64,000 nucleotides of DNA, taken from NCBI GenBank assembly GCA_009772895.1, contig WOUP01000002.1:372001-436000 (forward strand). The letters are read 5' to 3'. The position numbers and the translations under genes were made by a program. Positions 24,676 through 33,722 of the stretch are shown here, in pieces; position 1 is the first letter of the stretch; every line of letters begins with the position of its first letter. The notes beneath the pieces were generated by a model. The model was not told where the DNA came from and searched no databases. It saw only the letters and a list, made by a program, of their open reading frames with translations. Source of the stretch: Puniceicoccaceae bacterium 5H. Its GTDB lineage: Bacteria > Verrucomicrobiota > Verrucomicrobiia > Opitutales > Oceanipulchritudinaceae.

Positions 24676-27042
24676 ATGAAGGCTAAGAAGACTCTGTTGA
24701 TCGGCTGGGATGCCGCGGACTGGCGCATGATCCGCCCCCTGTTGGACGCAGGCAAGATGCCGAACCTCAAACGGCTGATCGACAGCGGCGTATGGGGTAA
24801 CCTGCGGACCCTGCATCCAGTGCTCTCACCGATGCTCTGGACCAGCATCGGCACGGGCAAACGCCCCTACAAGCACGGCATCAACGGCTTCAGCGAACCC
24901 GATCCCGCGACGGGTGCCGTTCGGCCCGTGACGAATCTTTCGCGCAAGACGAAGGCGCTCTGGAACATCCTCAACCAGTCGGGCAAACAGAGCAACGTGG
25001 TCGGCTGGTGGCCCTCGCACCCGGCGGAGCCGATCAATGGCGTCATGGTGTCCAACCAGTTCCAGAAGGCCACTCCGGACCCCGATAACTGGAAGGTGGA
25101 TCCGCACGCGGTTTCGCCGCAGCGCCTGCTGGAGCCGTTGAGCGAGATGCGCCTACATCCCGCTTGGGTCGACGGGCAGATGCTGTTGCCCTTTGTGCCG
25201 CGTGCGGCAGAGATCGACCAGAAAGAAGACCCCCGCCTGAGTTCGCTGGCCAAGATCCTGGCTGAAATTTCGACGGTGCACGCGGCCGCGACGGCCCTCA
25301 TGCAACTGGAGCCGTGGGATTTTATGGCTGTCTACTATGATGGCATCGACCACTTTGGCCACGCCTTCATGAAGTATCACCCGCCGCAGGATCCGCGGGT
25401 GAGCGATGCGGATTTTGCGCTGTACCAGCACGTGATGGAAGGCGGCTATCGCTTTCACGACATGATGTTGGGCGTGCTGATGGAGTTGGCGGGCGATGAG
25501 GCCAATATCATGCTGATCTCGGACCACGGCTTCCACCCCGACCACCTGCGCCCGCAGACGCTGCCCAATGCACCGGCCGGGCCGGCGTCGGAGCACCGCC
25601 AATACGGGATCTTCGTCATGGCCGGGCCCGATGTGCAAACGGGGGGACAGCAGATCTACTCCGGGTCGCTGCTCGACATCACGCCGACGCTGTTGCACGC
25701 CTTCGACTTACCCGTTGGGCGTGACATGGACGGCAAGGTGTTGACCAAGGCGTTCCGTGATGCGCGGCCGGTGGAGTATGTCGAGAGCTGGGACGCGATC
25801 CCCGGCGAAGACGGCACCCATCCGAAGGACCAACAGCTGGACGCGCGTGACGCCAAGGCCGCCCTGCAGCAACTCGTCGACCTGGGTTACATCGATCAGC
25901 CGGACGAGAACCAGGACGTTGCCGTGGCCGAAACGGTGCGTGAGCTGGATTACAACCTCGCCCAGTCCTATGTGGATGGGAAGAAGTTCGTCGAAGCCCA
26001 CCGCATCGCCGTGCGGCTCTGGAACCAGTGGCCGGAGGAAAGCCGCTTCGGCCTGCTGCAATTGCAGTGCGAGATGGCCCTCAAGGCGCACGAGGACGTG
26101 AAGCGCACCTTTGATCGGCTCAAGGTCTCTGTGCGTCGCTACGCCCAGGAGGCCCGTCAAGAGTTGGCCCGGCTGGAAGAAGAGCAGAAGCAAAAGGAAG
26201 GCGAGCAAGGCGGGACACTGCAGCGTCGCCGTGCGCCCAAAATACGACGTTTGCTCGGGCGCGCCTCTGTCGATGAGGCCGGGATCAAGTTTTACGAAGC
26301 CCGGGTGCGCCTGACGTTGGGGGAAGACGAGGCCGCGCGCGAAGTGCTCGAAAGCTTGACCGAAACATGGCCAGGCCGTCAGCAGGGCCTCTACCGCTTG
26401 CTGGGCCAGGTCTGCCTGCGCCTCAACGAGCCGGAAAAGGCGATGGAATGGCTGGACAAGGCGCTGGAGCTCGATCCAGATGACGCCGAAGCGCACCTGC
26501 AGGCCAGTCGCGCGCAATACCTGCTGGGCGAGGATTATGCCTCCGCCACGCACGCCCTCTCCAGCCTGCAGCTGAACTACCACAACCCGCGTGCGCACTA
26601 TGCTTACGGAGCCGCCCTCGTGCGATTGGAGCACGTTCAGTGGGCGGTCGAGGCACTGGAGGTCGCGGTGCAGCAGGCGCGCCATTACGTGGAGGCGCAT
26701 GAACTGTTGGCGGCGGTCTACGCCGAGCAGCTCAAGATGCCGGTCAAGGCCAAAGCCCACCGCGAGCTGGCGGAGGAAGCGCGCCAGGCCAATGCACAGC
26801 GCAGCGAAGATTTGCAGGCGGAGCTGCCTTCGGCCGAGATGGAGCACAGTCAGGAAGCCTTGCTCAACCATCCGAAGTGCGACGTGCTCACCATCAATTA
26901 CAATACGTTGATGGCCGAGCCCGAGCAAACCGTGGAACGGCTGGTGCAATTCCTCGAGCTGCCGCCGGAGAAGACGCGGCCGATGCTCGAAGTCCTCGAC
27001 CCCGAGCTCTACCGCAGCCGCTTTAGCGACGCAGGCCAGTAG
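24676..27042 (+). CDS. Alkaline-phosphatase/type I phosphodiesterase family protein with TPRs and a sulfotransferase-like C-terminal tail
   Basis: LLIGWDAADWRMIRPLLDAGKMPNLKRLIDSG, MLISDHGFHPDH; TPR-like EPEKAMEWLDKALELDPDDAEAHLQ; tail DVLTINYNTLMAEPEQTVERLVQFLELPPEK. Confidence 0.85.
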   Translation: MKAKKTLLIGWDAADWRMIRPLLDAGKMPNLKRLIDSGVWGNLRTLHPVLSPMLWTSIGTGKRPYKHGINGFSEPDPATGAVRPVTNLSRKTKALWNILNQSGKQSNVVGWWPSHPAEPINGVMVSNQFQKATPDPDNWKVDPHAVSPQRLLEPLSEMRLHPAWVDGQMLLPFVPRAAEIDQKEDPRLSSLAKILAEISTVHAAATALMQLEPWDFMAVYYDGIDHFGHAFMKYHPPQDPRVSDADFALYQHVMEGGYRFHDMMLGVLMELAGDEANIMLISDHGFHPDHLRPQTLPNAPAGPASEHRQYGIFVMAGPDVQTGGQQIYSGSLLDITPTLLHAFDLPVGRDMDGKVLTKAFRDARPVEYVESWDAIPGEDGTHPKDQQLDARDAKAALQQLVDLGYIDQPDENQDVAVAETVRELDYNLAQSYVDGKKFVEAHRIAVRLWNQWPEESRFGLLQLQCEMALKAHEDVKRTFDRLKVSVRRYAQEARQELARLEEEQKQKEGEQGGTLQRRRAPKIRRLLGRASVDEAGIKFYEARVRLTLGEDEAAREVLESLTETWPGRQQGLYRLLGQVCLRLNEPEKAMEWLDKALELDPDDAEAHLQASRAQYLLGEDYASATHALSSLQLNYHNPRAHYAYGAALVRLEHVQWAVEALEVAVQQARHYVEAHELLAAVYAEQLKMPVKAKAHRELAEEARQANAQRSEDLQAELPSAEMEHSQEALLNHPKCDVLTINYNTLMAEPEQTVERLVQFLELPPEKTRPMLEVLDPELYRSRFSDAGQ

Positions 27043-27054
27043 ACTTCCGCTGGA

Positions 27055-28368
27055 TCAATACCCGTCCGGCTGGTGGCTGACGAGCGGCCAGTCCGGCGTG
27101 GCCGGGAGCCCTTCGGTTTCCTCCGGCGTGAAGTAATACGGGTTGTTGGGCCGGGTGTAGACCATCTGGCCGACGTTGATGTTGCGCATGGCAAAGGCCG
27201 CTTCGCAATAGCACAGGTAGTAGCGCCACTTGTGGATAAAGGTCTGGTCGAAGCCCAGGTCCTTCACCTCGCTCAGGCGTTGCTCAAACTCCTCGCGCCA
27301 GCAGCGCAGGGTTTTGGCGTAGTGGTGGCCAAAGGTTTCCAGATGCTGCAGAAAGAGTTCGCCCGAGGAGAGCATGGCCTGCTGCATCGCGCTCAGGCTC
27401 GGCAGTTGGCCGCCGGGGAAGATGTGCTTCTTGATGAAGTCCGCTTGCTTGCGCCCGCGCTCGTAATGGCTGTCGGGCGTCAGGATCACCTGCAGGCCCA
27501 GCACGCCATGCGGTGCCAGCAACTTGTGACATTGCTTGAAGAAGTCGCGCAGGAATTCGTGCCCCACGGCCTCGAGCATCTCGATCGAGACGATGGCGTC
27601 GAACTGGCCTTGCACGTCGCGGTAGTCGACCATCTCGATCGTCACGCGGTCGTTCAGGCTGGCTTCATTCACGCGTTGCACGGCCACCTGGAATTGCTGT
27701 TCGGAGATCGTGATGCCGGTTACGTGGCAGCCGAACTCCTGGGCCGCCGTCAGGGCAAAACCACCCCAGCCGCAGCCGATTTCCAGCACCTTCATGCCGG
27801 GCTTCAGCTGCAGCTTGCGGCACAGGCGCCGGTATTTCTCCAGCTGCGCCTCGGACAGGCTGGCCTGAGGATGGGGGAAAAACGCGCTCGAGTAAGACCA
27901 CGTCTCGTCCAGCCACAGGTGATAGAAATCGTTGCTGAGGTCGTAGTGCTCGTGGATGTTGCGCCGACTGTTTTCCTTGGTGTTGCGGCGGCCGAAGTGT
28001 TTCAGCCAGTTGATGCCCTTCGCGACGTCGAAGAGCAGCGGCTTGCGACCGTTGTCGCCAAAGCCGGGCACGCAATCGATGTTGGCGAGGAAGTAACGCA
28101 GCAGGTGCGTGATGTCGGGACTGTCCCACAACCCGTCCATATAGGCCTCGCCAAAGCCGATCTCGCCGCCCCAGACGATGTAGCGGAAGAAGCGGTCGTC
28201 GAGCACGCGCAATTCAGCTACCGGAGACTTGGGATCGTCATAGGGGGCACATTCCTGCATGGGCTGCCCGAAATGACGCTCCTTACCATCCGGCAACACG
28301 ACTTTAAGGTGTCCATGCCGGAATTGCTTCAGGATGGACCAGAAACTCGCTGCCAATAGCCGACTCAT
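27055..28368 (-). CDS. cfa: Cyclopropane-fatty-acyl-phospholipid synthase family protein
   Basis: VLEIGCGWGGFALTAAQEFGCHVTGITIS, IVSIEMLEAVGHEFL, FIKKHIFPGGQLPS. Confidence 0.92.
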   Translation of the reverse strand: MSRLLAASFWSILKQFRHGHLKVVLPDGKERHFGQPMQECAPYDDPKSPVAELRVLDDRFFRYIVWGGEIGFGEAYMDGLWDSPDITHLLRYFLANIDCVPGFGDNGRKPLLFDVAKGINWLKHFGRRNTKENSRRNIHEHYDLSNDFYHLWLDETWSYSSAFFPHPQASLSEAQLEKYRRLCRKLQLKPGMKVLEIGCGWGGFALTAAQEFGCHVTGITISEQQFQVAVQRVNEASLNDRVTIEMVDYRDVQGQFDAIVSIEMLEAVGHEFLRDFFKQCHKLLAPHGVLGLQVILTPDSHYERGRKQADFIKKHIFPGGQLPSLSAMQQAMLSSGELFLQHLETFGHHYAKTLRCWREEFEQRLSEVKDLGFDQTFIHKWRYYLCYCEAAFAMRNINVGQMVYTRPNNPYYFTPEETEGLPATPDWPLVSHQPDGY

Positions 28369-28414
28369 AGTTTTTGCTCATTGTAGGACGAAAGGGGAGG
28401 CTTCTCAAGCCTAT

Positions 28415-29239
28415 TCAGGATTTCAAACCTGGTGCATTTTCCTGGCCAACTTTGGGATAAATATCACGTTGCAGCTCAGGATCCTGCTCCTTCGGGCGAA
28501 AGGGCACGCCTTTGAGCCAGAGCTTGAGGGCGTGCCAGTGGATGAGCGACATGACGCGTAGCGTCACCAGGGGGAACTGGGCGCTGAAGGCGAGCAGGCG
28601 ACTCATCGTCAGAGGCTCGCGCTGACCCGTCATCGTGGCGTGAAAGAAAGGGCGGTGCTCGTGCTCCTGCCGTCCGCCCACCGCAATCGCCAGGCGCTCG
28701 CCCGGCACGTGCAACTTCAGCGAGAGGTGGTGATCGAGGTCGCTGAAGGGCGAGATGTAAAAGTGCTTGGGCACCTCGTCGGCGAAGACGTTGCGCTCCA
28801 TCTGCTCGCGGGTGATGAGGTAGGGCTTGAGCTCGCCGAAGGTGTTGTGCACCTCCGCGATCATCGCCAGCGGCACGCCTTCGGCGTCATAGCACACGAA
28901 GACGCTGAGCGGATTGAAGACATAGCCCATCACGCGCACGCTGGTGAGCAATTCAATGCGCGAGACTGGCTCGGTGACACCCTTTTCCTGCAAACATGCA
29001 CGGACGTTGTCGCGCAAATCGCGATGCCCGAGATACAGGTGGTCTCGGTCGTAAAAGGCGTAGAGGTTGGGGCGGTTGTGGCTGAAGATGGAGAGGCGCC
29101 GTGTCAGCTCAGGGAGTTCATCCAGATCGAGGTAAAAGAGAAACAGGCGGGACTTGAAGCCGTAGCGGCGGGGGCTGTAGCGGTCGTGTGTGACGCGACA
29201 CGCGTACAGGGCGGAGCGGAAGGGGGATTCGCTGGCCAT
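28415..29239 (-). CDS. DUF1365 family protein
   Basis: SALYACRVTHDRYSPRRYGFKSRLFLFYLDLDEL...VMGYVFNPLSVFVCYDAEG...EVHNTFGE. Confidence 0.88.
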   Translation of the reverse strand: MASESPFRSALYACRVTHDRYSPRRYGFKSRLFLFYLDLDELPELTRRLSIFSHNRPNLYAFYDRDHLYLGHRDLRDNVRACLQEKGVTEPVSRIELLTSVRVMGYVFNPLSVFVCYDAEGVPLAMIAEVHNTFGELKPYLITREQMERNVFADEVPKHFYISPFSDLDHHLSLKLHVPGERLAIAVGGRQEHEHRPFFHATMTGQREPLTMSRLLAFSAQFPLVTLRVMSLIHWHALKLWLKGVPFRPKEQDPELQRDIYPKVGQENAPGLKS

Positions 29240-29275
29240 AGGATCAGGGGAGGGGGAGGAAGTGGAAGGGTAGAC

Positions 29276-30550
29276 TCACGCGACTATACTGATCTTTTCC
29301 ACGTCTAGCAATGCTTGGGCGGCCTTTTCGCCGCTCATAAGGCCATCTTCATGGAAGCCATGTCGGAAGTAGGCCCCAGCATAGTAGAGCGGCCCCGTTT
29401 CGTTGAGCTTGGGCAGTGCTTCCTGGGCCCGGACTGCCGGCATGTCGAAGCGCGGGTGCGTATATTCCTTTTCCCACAAGACAGTGTCGGGATCCACCAG
29501 GTGCTGCGCGTCGAGGCTGACGAAATACTGCTGCTGATCCGACACGTTTTGCAGGCGGTTCATCCAGTAGTGGGTGGACGCGGTCACCGCATCGTCCGAG
29601 ACGGCTTCGACGCGGTAGTTCCAGGCGGCCCAGCCGTTGCGCGGCTTCGGCATGACGCGCGTATCGGTGTGCAGTTGCACGTGGCTGCGGTTGTAGGCAA
29701 AGGCGCTGAGCACGCGCTGCTCGTCGCGCGTCGGGTGGGCCAGCAGCTTCAGCGCCTCGTCGGCGTGGGTGGCCAGCACTACGGCGTCATATTCGCGTAG
29801 CTCTCCCTGGGCGTCACGGACCGCCGCGGTGTCGCCCTGACGGTAGACTTTGACCGCCGGACGGGCCGTGTGGATGCGGTCTTGGAACGGCTCGATCAGG
29901 CGGTCGCGGTAGACTTTGCTGCCGCCCGTCACTGTGCGCCAAGTGTGGTGGGTGAAGCGCCCGAGCAGGCCGTGGTTGAAGAGAAAGCGCGCCAGCGAGG
30001 CCAGGGGAAAGGCGCGGATGTGCTGCTCGGGCGTGGACCAGATGGCGCCGCAGATCGGCAACAGGTAGAGCCGGGCAAACGCCTCGGTGAAGTGGTAGCG
30101 TTCGAGGAATTCGCCCAGGGTGAGGTCGGGCAAGGCGTCGGTCGTCACCTGTTGCGTGATGATGCGGTTGAACCGGTAGAAATCGCGGATCATTTGCCAG
30201 AAGTCCCAGCTCATGGCGTTGCGGGGGCTGGCGAAAATGCCTTTCAACTGATGGCTGCACCACGCGATGCGTCCTGGCAGGTGCTGCATACCGAAGGACA
30301 TGTCGGCTTCCTGGGTCGGCACGCGCAGTTCGTCGAAGAGGGCGGTCAGGCCGGGATAGGTCACCTCGTTGTAGACCATGAAGCCCGTGTCGATCGGCAC
30401 CTCACGCGCGCCTTCGCTTACCGTCACGGTGTTGATGTGGCCTCCGATGTAGGCTTCCCGCTCGTAGAGCGTCAGCTCACACTGCCCGTGCAGACGGTAG
30501 GCGCAAGCCAGGCCTGCCACTCCGGTTCCAACGATCGCCACTCTTCGCAT
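29276..30550 (-). CDS. FAD-dependent amine oxidase-like flavoprotein
   Basis: MRRVAIVGTGVAGLACAYRLHGQCELTLYEREAYIGGHINTV; DTGFMVYNEVTYPGL; ATG at MRRVAIVG preferred over the ORF start at 30562. Confidence 0.88.
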   Translation of the reverse strand: MRRVAIVGTGVAGLACAYRLHGQCELTLYEREAYIGGHINTVTVSEGAREVPIDTGFMVYNEVTYPGLTALFDELRVPTQEADMSFGMQHLPGRIAWCSHQLKGIFASPRNAMSWDFWQMIRDFYRFNRIITQQVTTDALPDLTLGEFLERYHFTEAFARLYLLPICGAIWSTPEQHIRAFPLASLARFLFNHGLLGRFTHHTWRTVTGGSKVYRDRLIEPFQDRIHTARPAVKVYRQGDTAAVRDAQGELREYDAVVLATHADEALKLLAHPTRDEQRVLSAFAYNRSHVQLHTDTRVMPKPRNGWAAWNYRVEAVSDDAVTASTHYWMNRLQNVSDQQQYFVSLDAQHLVDPDTVLWEKEYTHPRFDMPAVRAQEALPKLNETGPLYYAGAYFRHGFHEDGLMSGEKAAQALLDVEKISIVA

Positions 30551-30715
30551 ATCCTTAAACAACCGCTATTTCCAGCAGGCCGGCCACACAATTACCTGCC
30601 GAAGGCCGGTTGTCCAATGCCAGCGGAAGATTTCGCCGTCCAACGGATGCGCGCTCATGGCCAAGCAACCGCAATACTTGAAGGCGCATTCGCCAAGGTC
30701 AGCGGTCGCTTAACC

Positions 30716-31444
30716 CTACAGATACAGCGGCACCATGCGGCGCCAATAGTAGCCGCGGTGGGCGCGGTCGCTCCAGACGTGGAGCTGGTTGGCAATGCCC
30801 TTCTGCCAGAGTGCATCGCTCAGGCGGCGGTTGTTGTCGAGGAAGGGATCTTCGGCGCCGATGACGAAGTGGATGTCCATCTCGCGCAGCGGCTGCAGGT
30901 AGCGCTCGTCGTCGAGGTTGGGGATGTAGTGGCTCGGCATGTGGTAATACACGTCGTCGGCGTAATACCCGTCGAGCAGGTCGGCGAAATACTCCACCGG
31001 CTGGGTGAGGTCGTAGCGGCCGCTGAGCGCGAGCAGTTTCTTGAACTTCCAGGGGTAGCGGAAAGCGAAGTTGCAGGCGTGGTAGGCCCCGAAGCTGCAG
31101 CCGTGGGAGATCACGCACGGATTGGGGTTGCGCCGGTCCATCAGCGGAAAGACTTCCTGCATCACGTAGTCTTCGTAGCGCTGGTGGCGCTCGAGCCGGC
31201 CTTTGGGATGCGCCCAGAAGCAGTAAAACGACTCGGTATCCACCGAATCCAGGCAGTAGAGCTGGAAGACCCCGGCGTCGAGCTTGTCCCGGATCTGGTC
31301 GACCATGCGCAGCTGCTCGTATTCGTAAAAGCGGGCGCCCCGGGTGGGGAAGATCAGGACTTTGGCTCCGGCATGGCCGAAGACGAGCAGTTCCATTTCC
31401 CGCTGCAGATGCGGGCTGAACCAGCGATGGTATTCACGATTCAC
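30716..31444 (-). CDS. Esterase family (alpha/beta hydrolase) protein
   Basis: VISHGCSFGAYHACNFAFRYPWKFKKLLALSGRYDL (GxSxG), AHRGYYWRRMVP. Confidence 0.8.
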   Translation of the reverse strand: MNREYHRWFSPHLQREMELLVFGHAGAKVLIFPTRGARFYEYEQLRMVDQIRDKLDAGVFQLYCLDSVDTESFYCFWAHPKGRLERHQRYEDYVMQEVFPLMDRRNPNPCVISHGCSFGAYHACNFAFRYPWKFKKLLALSGRYDLTQPVEYFADLLDGYYADDVYYHMPSHYIPNLDDERYLQPLREMDIHFVIGAEDPFLDNNRRLSDALWQKGIANQLHVWSDRAHRGYYWRRMVPLYL

Positions 31445-31510
31445 CAGATAAACGAGAGAGACAGGTTGGGGGACTACGGCGTGAGGGACGCCCTGCTAAG
31501 TAGCCGCAAA

Positions 31511-31540
31511 AGGCGCGGTTCTGCAAGAGAGACCGCGCCT
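31511..31540 (-). terminator. Terminator candidate downstream of tyrS
   Basis: AGGCGCGGT/ACCGCGCCT stem; minus-strand reading gives ...ACCGCGCCTTTTG. Confidence 0.55.
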
Positions 31541-31583
31541 GAAAGTGTCACAATCTGGAGGCGTGCGTTACAGCCGCTTGCCG

Positions 31584-32762
31584 TTACGCCAGCACACGGA
31601 AGAACTTGCGCTTGCCGGCCTGGATGACGATCGGCTCGGCGGGGCGGGAGACTTCCAGCATCGGCTGGTCCTGCTTCACGTCGTCGATCTTGACCGAGCC
31701 CTGCTCGATCAGGCGGCGCGCTTCCTTCTTGCTGCCAAAGAGTCCCGAGCCGGCCAGCAGGTTCACGAGGGTCTGCGTATCCTGTTCGGCCAGCTGGCTC
31801 CAGGCAAACTCCGGCATCTCGTCCGGGCGTTGGTGTTGCGAAAATACCTGCTCGAACTGCTGCAACTCGCGTGTGCCGGCCTCTTCGCCGTGGATCTTGG
31901 CAGTGAGCGTGCGGGCGAGGTTTTTCTTGTTCTGCATCGGGTGGCCGGCCTTCAGCTCCTCGATCTCCGCCGGAGTCTTGAGCAGCAGCAGGCGGTAGTA
32001 GTCCCACATCACCTCGTCGCTGATGCTCATGATCTTGCCAAACATGTCCTTGGCGGTGTCGTTGAAGGCGATGTAGTTGTCCTGGCTCTTGGACATCTTC
32101 TTCACGCCGTCGGTGCCGACGAGCAGGGGCAGGGTCATCACGATCTGCTCCGGCTTGCCCGCGTCGCGCTGCAACTGGCGGCCCACCAGGTTGTTGAACA
32201 GCTGGTCCGTGCCCCCCAGCTCCACGTCGGCGTCAACCATTACACTGTCGTAGCCCTGCACGAGCGGGTAGAGAAATTCGATGATGCTGATCGGCGTGTT
32301 GCTGTGGTAGCGCTTGTGGAAGTCGTCGCGCTCGAGCATCCGGGCGACAGTCATCTTGCGCGCCAGACCCAGGCAGTCTTCGAAGCCCATCTGGCCAAAC
32401 CATTCGCTGTTGAAGCGCACGGAGGTCTTGGTGCGGTCGAGCACCTGGTACGCCTGCTCGACGTAGGTCTGCGCGTTTTGCTCGATCTCCTCCTTCGTCA
32501 ACACCGGGCGGGTGGACGAGCGGCCCGAGGGGTCGCCGATCAAGGTGGTGAAGTCGCCAATGATCAGCACGGCCTCGTGCCCCAGGTCCTGGAACTGGCG
32601 CAGCTTGTTGAAGACCACCATGTGGCCGAAGGTGAGGTCCGGGCGGGTCGGGTCGACCCCCAGCTTGACGCGCAGCGGGCGACCCTCGGCCAGGCGCTTT
32701 TCCAGTTCTTCGCGGCTGTGCAGGTCAGCGGCGTTTTGGCACAGAATATCGATCGGCTTCAT
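31584..32762 (-). CDS. tyrS: Tyrosyl-tRNA synthetase
   Basis: VKLGVDPTRPDLTFGHMVVFNKLRQFQDLGH, KKMSKSQDNYIAF (KMSKS), C-terminal S4-like domain. Confidence 0.93.
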   Translation of the reverse strand: MKPIDILCQNAADLHSREELEKRLAEGRPLRVKLGVDPTRPDLTFGHMVVFNKLRQFQDLGHEAVLIIGDFTTLIGDPSGRSSTRPVLTKEEIEQNAQTYVEQAYQVLDRTKTSVRFNSEWFGQMGFEDCLGLARKMTVARMLERDDFHKRYHSNTPISIIEFLYPLVQGYDSVMVDADVELGGTDQLFNNLVGRQLQRDAGKPEQIVMTLPLLVGTDGVKKMSKSQDNYIAFNDTAKDMFGKIMSISDEVMWDYYRLLLLKTPAEIEELKAGHPMQNKKNLARTLTAKIHGEEAGTRELQQFEQVFSQHQRPDEMPEFAWSQLAEQDTQTLVNLLAGSGLFGSKKEARRLIEQGSVKIDDVKQDQPMLEVSRPAEPIVIQAGKRKFFRVLA

Positions 32763-32913
32763 CGCGCAAAAAGGTGATTAGAACAGGACTTAAATGGCCT
32801 GAAAAGGAGTTTTTCGATTCGTGGGCGCAAGAGGCGTTATAACGGTGCCGACGCCGCTCTACTGATGCAAATTCCTCCTTGCCGATAGCCGGCAGTCGTG
32901 ACTATTTACGGCC

Positions 32914-33399
32914 ATGGCCCTCTCAACTGGCACCAAAGCACCCGATTTCACGCTCAAGACCAAGACTGCCGACGGCGTCGAGGAAGTGACCCTCTCCAAG
33001 AACTTCGGCCAGAAGCAGACCGTGCTGCTCTTCTTCCCCTTCGCCTTCACCAGCGTGTGCACCGACGAGATGTGCTCCGTCTCCGGCGGTATTGCGGAAT
33101 ACGAAGCGCTCGACGCGGCCGTCTACGGCATCAGCGTGGACAGCCCCTTCACGCAGGAAGTCTTTGCGCAGCAGTCGGGCATCAAGTTCCCGCTGCTCTC
33201 CGACTTCAACAAGGAAGTCAGCAAGGCCTACGACGTGTTGTATGACACCTTCCTGCCCGGCGCGCTCGACTTCCACGGTGTCTCCAAGCGCAGCGCGTTC
33301 GTCATCGGCAAGGACGGCGTGATCAAGTTTGCCTCCTCCAGCGACAACCCCAAGGACCTGCCGCCCTTCGACCAGATCAAGGCCGCGCTGAAGGCGTAA
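32914..33399 (+). CDS. Peroxiredoxin (AhpC/TSA family)
   Basis: APDFTLKT...TVLLFFPFAFTSVCTDEMCSV, peroxidatic Cys context. Confidence 0.9.
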   Translation: MALSTGTKAPDFTLKTKTADGVEEVTLSKNFGQKQTVLLFFPFAFTSVCTDEMCSVSGGIAEYEALDAAVYGISVDSPFTQEVFAQQSGIKFPLLSDFNKEVSKAYDVLYDTFLPGALDFHGVSKRSAFVIGKDGVIKFASSSDNPKDLPPFDQIKAALKA

Positions 33400-33423
33400 A
33401 ATCGCCCGGAACTCTTTCCTGGA

Positions 33424-33457
33424 AACGCCCGCAAAATTTGGTTTGCGGGCGTTTTTT
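33424..33457 (+). terminator. Rho-independent terminator
   Basis: AACGCCCGCAAA-attTgg-TTTGCGGGCGTT followed by TTTT. Confidence 0.85.
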
Positions 33458-33722
33458 ATTTATTAGGGTCGCCTGTAGTTTGACTGTCAGAGCTCAAGGC
33501 TTGGGCAAACGCTGCTGTATAGACAAGTTTCTGGAATAGAGTCGGGTGGATTCCCTTATAGGGGGCCCGGGGCCGCTGCTGGTCTATTGTTTGGCGGGCA
33601 GCGCGCCGTCACCGGTTCAGCGCGTTATTCGGCTGAAGTATCGCAAACTAGGTTAGCGATTTCAAACAGGATGATAGCGCGGGCTTGATTTACAACCGAG
33701 GCCACTCATAGTTGATTAGTTT

